From: Phocaeicola dorei
Lineage (GTDB): Bacteria > Bacteroidota > Bacteroidia > Bacteroidales > Bacteroidaceae
Assembly: GCF_013009555.1 (NCBI RefSeq)
Contig: NZ_CP046176.1
Span: 1,705,501-1,769,500 of the forward strand
DNA: 64,000 nt
Direction of reading: 5' to 3'
A model generated the notes under the pieces. That model was not told the origin of the DNA. It made no database searches and saw only the letters and a program-made list of their open reading frames with translations. Position numbers and translations under genes: made by a program. Of this stretch, positions 24,905-35,406 are shown one piece after another; the stretch's first letter is position 1, and each line of letters opens with the position of its first letter.

Positions 24905-25954
24905 ATGAAAATAGTAGATTTATTGGGAGGAAAGGCTGAGTACTACCTGAACCATACATGTAAGACGATAGACAAACAACTTATCCATATTCCGGGACCG
25001 GATATGATAGATAAGGTATGGATGAATTCCGACAGGAATATCCGTACATTGGAAAGTTTGCAGGCTTTATACGGACATGGACGTCTGGCCAATACGGGCT
25101 ATGTATCCATTCTGCCTGTAGACCAGGGCATAGAACATTCTGCAGGAGCGTCTTTCGCCCCCAATCCGCTTTATTTCGATCCCGAAAACATCATAAAGCT
25201 GGCCATTGAAGGAGGGTGTAATGCCGTGGCATCCACATTCGGTGTGTTGGGCGCCGTGGCACGCAAATATGCACACAAGATACCTTTTATCGTCAAGCTG
25301 AACCATAATGAGTTGCTGACTTATCCGAACAGCTACGACCAGGTAATGTTCGGTACGGTGAAAGAGGCATGGAACATGGGAGCCGTAGCTGTCGGTGCTA
25401 CCATTTATTTCGGTTCGGAACAAAGCCGCCGCCAGATAGTGGAAGTGTCACAGGCTTTTGAATATGCCCACGAACTGGGAATGGCTACTATTCTGTGGTG
25501 CTATTTGAGAAACAGCAGCTTCAAAAAGGATGGTACCGACTATCATGCCGCTGCCGACTTGACAGGACAAGCCAACCATATCGGGGTTACCATTAAAGCC
25601 GATATCGTGAAGCAGAAGCTCCCATCCAATAACGGCGGTTTCAAGGCTATCGGATTCGGAAAGACAAACGAGTGTATGTATTCGGAACTGACCACTGACC
25701 ATCCGATAGACCTTTGCCGTTATCAGGTGGCGAATGGCTATATGGGACGTGTCGGATTGATTAACTCGGGCGGTGAATCCCATGGGGAATCCGACCTGCA
25801 TGATGCTGTCGTAACGGCAGTAGTAAATAAGCGTGCAGGTGGTATGGGGCTGATCAGCGGTCGTAAGGCTTTCCAGAAACCGATGAAAGACGGAATTCAA
25901 CTTCTGAACACCATTCAGGACGTATATCTGGATTCTTCAATAACCATTGCATAA
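24905..25954 (+). CDS. fbaB: Class I fructose-bisphosphate aldolase (FbaB/DhnA type)
   Basis: A 349-residue enzyme cleaving fructose 1,6-bisphosphate to glyceraldehyde 3-phosphate and dihydroxyacetone phosphate by Schiff-base chemistry. Family markers are [39 protein letters not shown] and a barrel segment [12 protein letters not shown], with the phosphate-binding [13 protein letters not shown] and [12 protein letters not shown] near the C-terminus. FbaB-type aldolases are often induced on gluconeogenic growth or stress, alongside a housekeeping class II enzyme. It is followed 13 nt later by phosphoglycerate mutase, with more glycolytic genes downstream. Confidence 0.94.
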
Positions 25955-25967
25955 AGAAGAAGTATCC

Positions 25968-26717
25968 ATGAAAAGAATAGTGTTATTACGTCATGGCGAA
26001 AGTCTATGGAACAAAGAAAACCGTTTTACTGGATGGACGGACGTGGATTTAAGCGAGAAAGGAGTTGAAGAAGCCTGCAAGGCAGGCGATGCATTACGGG
26101 AGGCTGGATTTTCTTTTGAGGCAGCTTACACTTCTTACTTGAAACGTGCCGTAAAAACGTTGAACTGTGTCTTGGACCGGCTGGATAAAGACTGGATTCC
26201 GGTTGAAAAGACCTGGCGGCTGAACGAGAAGCATTACGGCATGCTTCAGGGACTGAATAAGAGTGAAACAGCGGTCCAATATGGTGAAGAACAAGTACAC
26301 ATCTGGCGAAGAAGCTATGACGTGGCTCCCGCTCCGGTAGGCAAAGATGATCCCCGTAATCCGGGCATGGATATCCGCTATGCCGGTGTACCAGATAGCG
26401 AACTTCCCCGTACGGAATCCCTGAAAGATACTATTGGGCGTGTCATGCCTTACTGGAAATGCATCATCTTTCCCGCATTGATGTATAAGGACAGCCTGCT
26501 GGTAGTCGCCCATGGTAACAGCCTGCGCGGAATCATCAAGCATCTCAAAGGAATTTCCGATACGGATATTTCCAACCTGAACCTGCCTACGGCAGTTCCT
26601 TATGTCTTTGAATTTGACGACAGGCTGGTTCTTGTCAAGGACTACTACCTTGGAAACCCGGAAGAGATACGGAAACGGGCAGAAGCTGTGGCCAAACAAG
26701 GGATGGCTAAAAAATAA
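25968..26717 (+). CDS. gpmA: 2,3-bisphosphoglycerate-dependent phosphoglycerate mutase
   Basis: The ATG at 25968 gives 249 residues, the normal GpmA length. An ATG at 25947 overlapping the aldolase gene is less likely. The phosphohistidine signature [10 protein letters not shown] (residues 5-14), [13 protein letters not shown], ERxYG-like [12 protein letters not shown] and second catalytic His in [10 protein letters not shown] are all present. It interconverts 3- and 2-phosphoglycerate. Its place between class I aldolase and phosphofructokinase suggests a portable set of glycolytic isoenzymes rather than a housekeeping copy. Confidence 0.95.
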
Positions 26718-26785
26718 AAATCTGTCTATCAAGCAGATGCTTTTTTTTTAAGTTTTAATTATTAACTTTTAAAGAGGAGGTAAAA

Positions 26786-27214
26786 ATGGTACCTGTAAAA
26801 ACAAACCAGAATTGGTTACCGAGTATTTTTAACGATTTCTTTGACAATGAATGGATGGCAAGAGCAAACGCTACGGCTCCAGCCATCAATGTGATTGAGA
26901 ATGAAAAGGACTACAAGGTAGAACTGGCAGCTCCGGGAATGACCAAGAATGATTTTAAGGTAAGTGTGGATGAAAGCAACAATCTGGTAATCTGCATGGA
27001 AAAAAAGGACGAGAAAAAGGAGGAGAAGAAAGACGGAAAATACTTGCGCCGTGAATTCTCCTATTCCCGATTCCAGCAGAGTATCCTGCTGCCGGATAAT
27101 GTGGAAAAAGATAAAATTTCGGCCAAAGTGGAACACGGGGTCCTGTTTATCGATATTCCCAAAGTCGTAGATAAGAAGGTTCAGGAAACCACCAAAACTA
27201 TTGATGTCAAATAA
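26786..27214 (+). CDS. Hsp20/alpha-crystallin small heat-shock protein
   Basis: A 142-residue ATP-independent holdase chaperone. The N-terminal region (LPSIFNDFFDNEW) precedes an alpha-crystallin domain from about residue 35 (APAINVIENEKDYKVELAAPGM) through the conserved loop VEHGVLFIDIPK. A lysine/glutamate-rich insertion (KKDEKKEEKKDGKY) lies in the middle. The start is preceded by AAAGAGGAGGT, a Shine-Dalgarno sequence far stronger than usual in Bacteroidales, hinting at strong expression or foreign origin. It sits between glycolytic genes, consistent with a stress-inducible operon. Confidence 0.92.
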   Translation: MVPVKTNQNWLPSIFNDFFDNEWMARANATAPAINVIENEKDYKVELAAPGMTKNDFKVSVDESNNLVICMEKKDEKKEEKKDGKYLRREFSYSRFQQSILLPDNVEKDKISAKVEHGVLFIDIPKVVDKKVQETTKTIDVK

Positions 27215-27237
27215 GATATCTTGATGAGACTCTACAG

Positions 27238-27268
27238 AAGGCATTTCTTATTATCAGGGAATGCCTTC
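27238..27268 (+). terminator. Hairpin after hsp20
   Basis: GAAGGCATT (27238-27246) pairs with AATGCCTTC (27260-27268) around a 13-nt loop. No U-run follows, so it may be an RNA-stability or attenuation structure rather than a full terminator. Confidence 0.4.
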
Positions 27269-27300
27269 ACCCGGATATTTGAATTCCAAAATAAATATAA

Positions 27301-27795
27301 TGAGAGGATTTGATTTCGATAAAGCGCTGGTAGCCCTTCAGAATGAACTGCATTGTTTTGCATATAAACTGACTGCTGACAAGGATGAAGCAGAAAACTT
27401 GTTGCAGGAAACAATGTTGAGGACGTTGGATAATAAGGATAAGTTTGATTCCGGTACGAATTTTAAAGGCTGGATGTATACCATCATGCGCAATGCATTT
27501 ATCAATAATTGCCGGACAAAGAAAATACGAGGGAATTTATATGTATTATCAGAACCTGAATATCATTTCCTGTTAAGGGACGACTCTTTCATTTTCGTGG
27601 ATAACGGGCATGATGCAAAAGAGATAAGGGAAGCCCTTAAAACATTGCCTAAAGCACATTATGTCGTTTTTATGTTGTACCGGAGTCAAATATCGGGAAA
27701 TAGCCGCAAAGATAGGAGTGTCACTGAGTACGATAAAAAGCCGTATCTTTTATAGCAGAAAAAGGCTAAAACAGTTGCTTTCTAATTTTGCCTGA
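27301..27795 (+). pseudogene. ECF-type RNA polymerase sigma factor, frameshifted before region 4
   Basis: From ATG 27301 the frame encodes a sigma-70 region 2 (LHCFAYKLTADKDEAENLLQETMLRTL, then FKGWMYTIMRNAFINNCR) and a linker to LPKAHYVVFML. It then departs from the family and stops at 27755. In another frame the expected region 4 is intact: GVKYREIAAKIGVSLSTIKSRIFYSRKRLKQ, ending TGA at 27793-27795. A small indel near 27665-27680, next to TTTTT, separates the -35-binding domain. Unless it is a sequencing error or programmed slippage, the factor cannot recognise -35 elements. It likely once controlled the surrounding island. Confidence 0.75.
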
Positions 27796-27820
27796 TTAAT
27801 TAAAATATAAAAAACAAATT

Positions 27821-28804
27821 ATGGATAACAAGTATATTGGAATTCTGACTTCCGGAGGGGATGCTTCAGGAATGAACGCGGCTATCCGTGCCGTGACCCG
27901 CGCCGCCATTTTTAACGGATTTAAAGTGAAAGGAATTTATAGAGGTTACGAGGGGCTGATTGCCGGTGAAGTGAAAGAACTCACGACGGAAGATGTAAGT
28001 AGCATTATCCAGAGGGGAGGCACCATACTGAAAACAGCTCGCTCCGAGACTTTCACCACTCCCGAAGGACGCAAGAAAGCTTATAAGGTCATACAGAAAG
28101 AGAACATCAATGCTTTGATAATTATCGGTGGAGACGGTTCCCTGACGGGAGCCCGTATCTTTGCGGAGGAGTATGATGTGACGTGCATAGGATTGCCCGG
28201 CACCATTGACAATGACCTATATGGTACCGATTTTACCATAGGATATGATACGGCATTGAACACCATTGTGGAATGCGTGGATAAAATCAGGGACACGGCA
28301 ACCTCCCATGACCGTATCTTCTTTGTCGAAGTGATGGGGCGTGATGCGGGCTTCCTGGCACAAAACAGCGCAATAGCTTCCGGTGCTGAAGCGGCCATCA
28401 TCCCGGAGGACAGGACGGACGTGGACCAGTTGGAAACATTCATCGGGCGCGGATTCAGAAAGACGAAAAACAGCAGCATCGTAATTGTGACCGAAAGTCC
28501 TGAAAACAAGAATGGAGGTGCCATATATTACGCCGACCGGGTAAAGAAGGAATATCCCGGGTATGATGTCAGGGTTTCTATCCTGGGCCATCTGCAACGG
28601 GGTGGTGCTCCGAGTGCCAATGACCGTATACTGGCAAGCCGGCTGGGTGAAGCCGCAATCCAGGCCTTAATGGAAGGCCAGCGAAATGTTATGATAGGCA
28701 TACGGAACAACGAGATTGTTTATGTTCCTTTTGTCCAGGCAATCAAAAAGGACAAGCCTATTGACAAAAGCCTGATCCGGGTCCTTAACGAATTATCGAT
28801 CTAA
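27821..28804 (+). CDS. pfkA: 6-phosphofructokinase
   Basis: A 327-residue PfkA-type enzyme phosphorylating fructose 6-phosphate. The start carries [31 protein letters not shown] has the GGDG signature seen in ATP-dependent forms (pyrophosphate-dependent forms usually have GGDD). The catalytic [12 protein letters not shown] and [12 protein letters not shown] substrate loop and [15 protein letters not shown] follow. It is followed 13 nt later by the antiporter gene. With class I aldolase and GpmA it duplicates core glycolysis inside the island. Confidence 0.95.
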
Positions 28805-28817
28805 AATAACCGTTAAT

Positions 28818-31064
28818 ATGTCAGAAGTTGCTCCTTTAATATCGGATCTTGCCATAATTCTGATTATTGCCGGTATTGTAACCGTCATTTTCAAGTGGCT
28901 GAAGCAACCGGTCATATTGGGCTACATTGTAGCCGGTATTATGGCGGGTCCTTCCGTTTCTCTGGTCCCGACTGTTTCCGATCCTGCCAATATCAAAATA
29001 TGGGCGGACATCGGTGTCATTTTTCTGCTGTTCGCGATGGGACTGGACTTTTCGTTCAAGAAATTGATAAATGTGGGCATTACGGCTATCGTTGCCACTG
29101 TCACTATTGTATGTGGCATGATGTTCATAGGTTATACAGCGGGGAATGCAATGGGGTTCTCCCACATGAGCAGTATTTTTCTGGGTGGAATGTTGTCCAT
29201 GTCGTCCACGGCCATCGTATTCAAGGCCTTCAATGACATGGGACTTCTCCAACAGAAATTCACTGGCATTGTCTTGGGGATTCTTGTTATCGAAGATCTG
29301 GTGGCTGTAGTGATGATGGTTGTTCTTTCCACGTTGGCGGTAGGCAAACATTTTGAAGGGAAGGAGATGCTGGAAAGTATATTGAAGCTGGCCGCTTTCC
29401 TGATTTTCTGGTCGGCATTGGGTATCTATCTGATACCTACCCTGCTGAAGAAGATACGCCGTTTCACCAGCAACGAGATTTTATTGATAACCTCTCTGGG
29501 ACTTTGCCTGGGAATGGTGATGATTGCGACAAAAGCGGGATTTTCTGCCGCATTGGGAGCCTTTGTCATGGGGTCCCTGCTGGCAGAGACCGTTGAAGCG
29601 GAAAAAATCGTACATATCGTACAGCCGGTAAAAGACCTGTTCGCTTCCATATTTTTCGTGTCGGTAGGAATGATGATCGATCCTGCCATGATGTGGGAAT
29701 ATGCCGTCCCTATTCTCATCCTGACATTGCTGGTACTGTCCGGTCAGGTACTGTTCGGGAGCTTTGGTGTCTTGCTTTCCGGCCAGCCGTTGAAAATTGC
29801 CATACAGTCCGGCTTTTCACTGACACAGGTCGGTGAATTCGCATTCATCATCGCATCTTTAGGCGTCAGTCTGAATGTTACGGACAAGTATCTCTATCCG
29901 GTCATAGTGGCAGTATCTGTCATAACGACTTTTCTTACCCCCTATATGATACGGCTTTCGGAACCAGCATACCGGTTTATAGACATCCACATGCCTGAAT
30001 CCCTGAAAGATTATCTCGTACACTATACGTCCGGGGCAATGACTGTAAAACACCAGGGTACTTGGCATAAACTGATCCGGTCTATGCTGGTGTCTGTCAC
30101 ACTCTATCTGGTCGTATGCGTTTTTTTCATCACTTTATATTTTTCCTATGTGCATCCTTTGATTAGGAAAAGTCTGCCGGGAATGGAAGGGAACTTGTTG
30201 GGCTTCATCATCATCTTTCTTGTCATATCCCCGTTTCTATGGGCCATCATCATGAAAAGGAACAATTCAACCGAGTTCCGTAAACTCTGGACGGACAACA
30301 AGTTCAACAGAGGGCCTTTGGTATCAATAGTACTTGTCAAAATACTGATCTGCACGATTATCATGATGAGTATCATTACCCATCTTTTCAATGTTGCCTT
30401 GGGAGCCGGGTTGGTAGTCTCTTCCATTATCATTGCCGTCATTTATTTTTCCAAGCGGATCAAGAAACGGTCGCTGACTATAGAGAGACAATTTATGGCA
30501 AACTTTCAGGGGACGGACGGGAATGGACTTTCTACAGAAAGTGATACAGGCTCCACCTTTGGCAGCAATATCCCGTTCAAGGAATTACATTTGGCGGATT
30601 TCACAGTATCCCCTGATTCCATATATGTGGGCAGAACATTAAAAGAAAGCAGCTTGCGCACCTTGTTTCAGATAAATGTGATTTCAATCACCCGTGGAGA
30701 AAAACGCCTAGATATACCACAAGGGGAAGAACATCTCTATCCATATGACAAGGTTACGGTCGTAGGTACGGACCGACAGTTGGAAAGCTTCCGGACATCC
30801 ATGGAGCAAAAGAAGGTAGAAAGGAACGGGAACGGAACATCCTCGCAGGATGAGATGGAAATAGGGCAATTTCCTGTCGAAGGAGGTTCACCATTGATCG
30901 GAAAGACGATCCGGGAGGCAGACATATCGGATAGCATCATTATCGGAATAGAGAGGAGTACCGTGAATATTATGAATCCAGACCCTGATACAATTTTCAA
31001 GGAGAATGATACGGTATGGATTGTCGGTAAACGAAAAATAATAAAAGGACTGAATAAAGATTAG
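28818..31064 (+). CDS. CPA2-family cation:proton antiporter with C-terminal TrkA-C domains
   Basis: A 748-residue inner-membrane protein. The first ~390 residues contain about 12 membrane segments with CPA2 signatures (QPVILGYIVAGIMAGP, FAMGLDFSFKKL, SMSSTAIVFKAF, LVIEDLVAVVMM, FIASLGVS). A second membrane cluster follows at about 415-550, an unusual insertion. The cytosolic end has two TrkA-C-like modules (FTVSPDSIYVGRTLKESSLR and FPVEGGSPLIGKTIREAD) that may bind a nucleotide or other ligand. KefB/KefC relatives export K+ against H+ when methylglyoxal or electrophiles accumulate, which fits the linked methylglyoxal synthase gene. Confidence 0.88.
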   Translation: MSEVAPLISDLAIILIIAGIVTVIFKWLKQPVILGYIVAGIMAGPSVSLVPTVSDPANIKIWADIGVIFLLFAMGLDFSFKKLINVGITAIVATVTIVCGMMFIGYTAGNAMGFSHMSSIFLGGMLSMSSTAIVFKAFNDMGLLQQKFTGIVLGILVIEDLVAVVMMVVLSTLAVGKHFEGKEMLESILKLAAFLIFWSALGIYLIPTLLKKIRRFTSNEILLITSLGLCLGMVMIATKAGFSAALGAFVMGSLLAETVEAEKIVHIVQPVKDLFASIFFVSVGMMIDPAMMWEYAVPILILTLLVLSGQVLFGSFGVLLSGQPLKIAIQSGFSLTQVGEFAFIIASLGVSLNVTDKYLYPVIVAVSVITTFLTPYMIRLSEPAYRFIDIHMPESLKDYLVHYTSGAMTVKHQGTWHKLIRSMLVSVTLYLVVCVFFITLYFSYVHPLIRKSLPGMEGNLLGFIIIFLVISPFLWAIIMKRNNSTEFRKLWTDNKFNRGPLVSIVLVKILICTIIMMSIITHLFNVALGAGLVVSSIIIAVIYFSKRIKKRSLTIERQFMANFQGTDGNGLSTESDTGSTFGSNIPFKELHLADFTVSPDSIYVGRTLKESSLRTLFQINVISITRGEKRLDIPQGEEHLYPYDKVTVVGTDRQLESFRTSMEQKKVERNGNGTSSQDEMEIGQFPVEGGSPLIGKTIREADISDSIIIGIERSTVNIMNPDPDTIFKENDTVWIVGKRKIIKGLNKD

Positions 31065-31085
31065 GACTTATTTAATTAAAATGTC

Positions 31086-33644
31086 ATGGAATATTCAAGT
31101 TATAATGTAAATACCCCTCAGTGGAGGGAGATTACAGTAGGTTCACATCTTCCTGCAGAACTGCGAAAACTTGCAGAAATCGCACATAATCTCTGGTGGA
31201 CATGGAATGATGACGCAAAGAAACTGTATTGTGATTTGGATTCGGAACTTTGGAAAGAGGTGGAACAGAATCCGGTATTGTTTCTGGAGCGGATAAATTA
31301 TGAGAAGCTTGTAGCGCTGGCACATGATGAGAACTTTGTCTATAAAATGGATGCCGTCTATTCCGCCTTCAAAAAATACGTAGATGTGGAACCGGATCAC
31401 CAGCGCCCGTCAATAGCTTATTTCAGCATGGAATACGGCTTGGATGAAGTCCTTAAGATATATTCCGGCGGTTTGGGAATGTTGGCGGGGGATTACCTGA
31501 AAGAGGCGTCGGACAGCAATGTGGACCTTTGTGCCATAGGACTTTTGTACCGTTACGGTTATTTTGACCAGTCGCTTTCCATGGACGGCCAGCAGACAGT
31601 CAATTATAAAGCGCAGAATTTCGGGCAGCTCCCGATTGAAAAGGTAATGCAACCGGATGGGAAACAACTGGTAATCCACGTCCCCTATGCCGACAGTTTT
31701 GTGGTACATGCCAATGTCTGGAAAGCCAGTGTGGGGCGTATTCCCCTTTATCTGCTGGATACGGACAATGAACTCAACAGCGAGTTTGACCGCCCTATCA
31801 CTCACCATCTGTATGGAGGCGACTGGGAGAATCGGCTAAAACAGGAAATACTGCTTGGCATAGGCGGGATGATAACGCTGAGAGCTTTAGGTATAACGAA
31901 AGATGTATATCACTGTAATGAGGGGCATGCCGCACTGATCAATATCCAGCGGCTTTGTGATTACATAAATGGCGGCTTGAATTTCGGGCAGGCCATGGAG
32001 CTGGTACGTGCTTCCTCACTTTATACCGTACATACTCCCGTACCCGCTGGTCATGATTATTTTGACGAAGGGCTTTTCAATAAATATATGAAGGGATATC
32101 CTGGCAAGTTGGGTATAACCTGGGATAACCTGATGGATCTCGGGCGTCACAATCCGGGAGACAAGGAGGAACGTTTCTGCATGTCTGTCTTCGCCTGCAA
32201 GACCTGCCAGGAGGTAAACGGTGTCAGCAAGTTGCATAAATCGGTATCCCAGCAAATGTTTGCGCCGATCTGGAAGGGATACTTCCCGGAAGAGAACCAT
32301 GTGGGTTATGTAACCAACGGGGTACATCTGCCTACCTGGTGTGCGGCAGAATGGAAAAAGCTTTTCAAGGACAATTTTGATGAGAATTTTTTCTGCGACC
32401 AGTCCAATCAGAAAATCTGGGAGGCCGTCTATGGCATCCCGGATGAAGAGATATGGAATACCCGGTTAAAACAGAAAGCAAAATTGCTGGACTATATCAA
32501 AAGCAAATGCAGCAAGGACTGGCTCAGGAGTCAGATTGATCCGGCATTGAGCGTTTCCATTTTTGAGAGATTCAATCCCGATGCTCTTCTAATAGGCTTC
32601 GGACGCCGTTTTGCTACATATAAGAGGGCTCATCTTCTGTTCACGGATATAGACCGACTTGCCAGGATTGTGAATAATCCGAAATATCCGGTACAGTTCA
32701 TCTTTGCAGGCAAAGCCCATCCCAATGACGGTGCCGGGCAGGGGCTGATCAAGCAAATCGTGGAAATATCCCGGCGTCCGGAATTTTTAGGTAAAATCAT
32801 ATTCTTGGAGAATTACGACATGGATCTGGCACGCCATCTTATCTCGGGGGTGGATATTTGGATGAACACCCCTACGCGGTTGGCAGAAGCTTCGGGTACG
32901 TCGGGCGAGAAGGCATTGATGAACGGTGTGCTTAATTTCTCCGTGCTGGACGGTTGGTGGTATGAAGGATACCGTAAGGATGCTGGATGGGCACTGACTG
33001 ATAAAAGGACTTATCAGAATGAACAGTACCAAAACCAGCTGGATGCCGAAGCCATCTATTATTTGTTGGAGCATGACATCCTGCCACTGTATTACGAGCA
33101 TGGGGGGAAGAACTATTCGGAAGACTGGGTCAAGTATATCAAGAACTCAATCGCACAAATCGCTCCCCATTTTACCATGAAAAGACAGTTGGACGACTAC
33201 TATGACAGGTTCTATAACAAACTGTCAGAGCATTTCCACATTCTGGCAGCCGACAACTTTGCGAAGGCGAAAATGATGGCTGACTGGAAAGCAAACGTCC
33301 GAAGCAGATGGGATGCCATAGAAATCAAATCCATAGAGGCAGGGAATGGGCTGAATGCCACGGTTGAAGCCGGAAAGGAATATGAGGTGACGGTTGTCGT
33401 TGATGAGAAAGGCCTGGATGACGCAATCGGAATAGAATCGGTCATTATCAGGCGTGAAGACGGTCAGGATCACATATATGAGGTTATTCCCCTTTTGCCG
33501 GTTTCCAAGAATGGGAATTTATATACCTTTAAGGCGACATCCGGCATTTTCAACGCTGGAAGCTTCAAGCAGGCCTTCCGTATGTATCCCAAGAATGCTT
33601 TGTTACCTCACCGACAAGATTTCTGTTATGTACGATGGTTTTAA
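31086..33644 (+). CDS. glgP: Alpha-glucan phosphorylase (GT35, DUF3417-containing type)
   Basis: An 852-residue glycogen/maltodextrin phosphorylase releasing glucose 1-phosphate. The N-terminal DUF3417-like part ([21 protein letters not shown]) identifies the short, non-allosteric bacterial type. Catalytic blocks include [36 protein letters not shown] and the pyridoxal-phosphate region [19 protein letters not shown]. The product feeds glycolysis with one less ATP spent, complementing the linked Pfk, aldolase and mutase. It begins 21 nt after the antiporter and is followed 16 nt later by an arginase-family gene. Confidence 0.93.
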   Translation: MEYSSYNVNTPQWREITVGSHLPAELRKLAEIAHNLWWTWNDDAKKLYCDLDSELWKEVEQNPVLFLERINYEKLVALAHDENFVYKMDAVYSAFKKYVDVEPDHQRPSIAYFSMEYGLDEVLKIYSGGLGMLAGDYLKEASDSNVDLCAIGLLYRYGYFDQSLSMDGQQTVNYKAQNFGQLPIEKVMQPDGKQLVIHVPYADSFVVHANVWKASVGRIPLYLLDTDNELNSEFDRPITHHLYGGDWENRLKQEILLGIGGMITLRALGITKDVYHCNEGHAALINIQRLCDYINGGLNFGQAMELVRASSLYTVHTPVPAGHDYFDEGLFNKYMKGYPGKLGITWDNLMDLGRHNPGDKEERFCMSVFACKTCQEVNGVSKLHKSVSQQMFAPIWKGYFPEENHVGYVTNGVHLPTWCAAEWKKLFKDNFDENFFCDQSNQKIWEAVYGIPDEEIWNTRLKQKAKLLDYIKSKCSKDWLRSQIDPALSVSIFERFNPDALLIGFGRRFATYKRAHLLFTDIDRLARIVNNPKYPVQFIFAGKAHPNDGAGQGLIKQIVEISRRPEFLGKIIFLENYDMDLARHLISGVDIWMNTPTRLAEASGTSGEKALMNGVLNFSVLDGWWYEGYRKDAGWALTDKRTYQNEQYQNQLDAEAIYYLLEHDILPLYYEHGGKNYSEDWVKYIKNSIAQIAPHFTMKRQLDDYYDRFYNKLSEHFHILAADNFAKAKMMADWKANVRSRWDAIEIKSIEAGNGLNATVEAGKEYEVTVVVDEKGLDDAIGIESVIIRREDGQDHIYEVIPLLPVSKNGNLYTFKATSGIFNAGSFKQAFRMYPKNALLPHRQDFCYVRWF

Positions 33645-33660
33645 TGAACAGTAAAAGGAT

Positions 33661-34470
33661 ATGCAAAAACAACGTATGAGCGGGCAAAATCAAAAAACAG
33701 ATAAACGGATAGCATGGCCGATCATCATCATGAACTTCACGGGAGTGTATGACTACGAGGCGTTTGCCCGGAACAATAAATTTATATGGCTGGATTGTCG
33801 TCATCTTTATGGTACAGATGGCTACTGTGACAGGGAGGGGGCTTTGGCTTTGAAGGGGATGATTGCTGATTATCCGGCGGAGGGAGTCCATTTCATCGAT
33901 TCAGGCAATTATCATTATTTGACTAAATTCTGGACAGACAAACTTGAAACTCCGTTTTCGCTGATTGTGTTCGACCACCATCCCGATATGCAGCCACCGT
34001 TGTTTGACAACATACTTTCTTGCGGAAGTTGGGTAAAGGATATATTGGACCATAACAACAACTGCAAGAAAGTAATTATCGTAGGTTCTTCAGACAAACT
34101 GATACAGGCTGTGCCGAAAGGATATGAAAGACAAGTTCGGTTTTACAGTGAAACTACGCTCATGCACGAAGAGGGTTGGCAGAACTTTTCTTCCGGACAT
34201 ATCAACGGACCGGTTTACATTTCCATAGACAAGGATGTCTTGAATCCGGCTTCGGCAGCAACAAACTGGGATCAAGGTTCTCTCAGCTTATGGGAATTGG
34301 AGAAACTGCTGGCTGTTATTCTTCAGAAAGAACAGGTAGTAGGCATTGACATCTGTGGGGAATGCTCCACAACACTCAATCTTTTTGAAGAAAAACGGGA
34401 AACCGTCATGGATAGCCAGGCAAACAAAGAATTGCTCAGATTTATCCGGTCATCCTCCGGCCTTCAATAG
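33661..34470 (+). CDS. Arginase/agmatinase-family metallohydrolase
   Basis: A 269-residue protein with the binuclear Mn-binding signature of the ureohydrolase fold: FDHHPDMQ (Asp-His-His-Asp) near residues 101-108 and SIDKDVLNP (Asp-x-Asp) near 180-188. GNYHYLTKFW in place of the usual first His region (GGDHS) is unlike typical arginases, so the substrate may not be arginine or agmatine. Family members hydrolyse guanidino compounds to urea or formiminoglutamate to formamide. Its place in the island between glycogen phosphorylase and methylglyoxal synthase suggests a stress or pH role, perhaps base release. Confidence 0.8.
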   Translation: MQKQRMSGQNQKTDKRIAWPIIIMNFTGVYDYEAFARNNKFIWLDCRHLYGTDGYCDREGALALKGMIADYPAEGVHFIDSGNYHYLTKFWTDKLETPFSLIVFDHHPDMQPPLFDNILSCGSWVKDILDHNNNCKKVIIVGSSDKLIQAVPKGYERQVRFYSETTLMHEEGWQNFSSGHINGPVYISIDKDVLNPASAATNWDQGSLSLWELEKLLAVILQKEQVVGIDICGECSTTLNLFEEKRETVMDSQANKELLRFIRSSSGLQ

Positions 34471-34524
34471 AATTAGTTTTTTTGTTATTATAATTATCAT
34501 ATAAAAATAAAATAATTTAGCTTT

Positions 34525-35061
34525 ATGGAAACAATTGTTCGTAGAATTGGACTTGTTGCACACGATGCAATGAAAAAAGACATGATAGAGTGGGTTCTCT
34601 GGAACTCGGAACGTCTGATAGGACATAAATTCTATTGTACGGGTACAACCGGTACACTAATTAAAAAAGCCCTTGAAGAAAAACATCCTGAAATCAAATG
34701 GGATATCACAATCCTGAAATCTGGTCCTTTAGGAGGTGACCAGCAAATTGGTTCGCGGATCGTAGAAGGAGAAATAGACTATCTGTTCTTTTTTACAGAT
34801 CCGATGACACTACAGCCGCATGATACGGATGTGAAAGCATTGACCAGACTGGCTGGAGTTGAAAATATTGTTTTCTGCTGTAACCGTTCGACTGCGGACC
34901 ACATTATTACGAGTCCCTTATTCACTGACCTAACTTACGAACGTATTCACCCGGATTACACCAATTACACGCAGCGTTTTGAAAACAAGGGAATCATATC
35001 TGAAGCAGTGGAGCAAGTGAAAAAGCGGAGGAATAAAAGTGAGAATAACATTTCTAAATGA
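34525..35061 (+). CDS. mgsA: Methylglyoxal synthase
   Basis: A 178-residue enzyme that converts dihydroxyacetone phosphate to methylglyoxal and phosphate. Hallmarks are GLVAHDAMKKDMI, YCTGTTGTLI, GPLGGDQQIG with the phosphate-binding and catalytic residues, and FFFTDPMTLQPHDTDVKAL. The bypass drains triose phosphates and restores phosphate when upper glycolysis outruns the lower part. It lies at the end of an island encoding PfkA and aldolase, which make its substrate, and an antiporter of the type that answers methylglyoxal stress. About 20 charged C-terminal residues extend beyond the usual ~152-residue family length. Confidence 0.93.
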   Translation: METIVRRIGLVAHDAMKKDMIEWVLWNSERLIGHKFYCTGTTGTLIKKALEEKHPEIKWDITILKSGPLGGDQQIGSRIVEGEIDYLFFFTDPMTLQPHDTDVKALTRLAGVENIVFCCNRSTADHIITSPLFTDLTYERIHPDYTNYTQRFENKGIISEAVEQVKKRRNKSENNISK

Positions 35062-35154
35062 ACTGTAATAAGTAGTAGAATATTTATAAGGCTATCTAAG
35101 AAACAAGTTGTTTACATCTTTCAGAATAGGTATCAGCTGAATAGTAATCTGCTA

Positions 35155-35186
35155 AGTTTGTGTCAAAACGTTGGCACAAACTCTTT
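35155..35186 (+). terminator. Candidate intrinsic terminator of the island operon
   Basis: AGTTTGTG (35155-35162) pairs with CACAAACT (35175-35182), followed by CTTTTAT. It lies about 95 nt past the mgsA stop. No gene is seen in the 210 bp between mgsA and the transposase remnant. Confidence 0.5.
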
Positions 35187-35271
35187 TATATTTTACAGTT
35201 CTGCTATATTTTCTTTTGGCTATGCTGCTTTTTCCAGGGGCAGCGGATTTTTCCGGTTGGCAAGCTTTCCT

Positions 35272-35403
35272 TTAAGCGTATAGCCTAGCCAGTCTGAACA
35301 TGAAGAATTTCAGATCAGCCACCCCTCTAAACTGGCTTCGAAGAGCTTTGATTTTAGCATTGAACGACTCCGCTGAAGCATTTGTCAATCGTTCTTCAAA
35401 ATT
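35272..35403 (-). pseudogene. ISL3-type transposase, C-terminal remnant
   Basis: On the minus strand the fragment reads EERLTNASAESFNAKIKAL, then RSQFRGVADLKFFMFRLARLYA and a stop. This is the C-terminal DDE end of ISL3-family transposases common in Bacteroidales (the final catalytic Glu lies in the SFNAKIK region). The first ~90% of the gene is missing. It abuts the inverted-repeat block at 35407-35502. Confidence 0.7.
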
Positions 35404-35406
35404 TTA

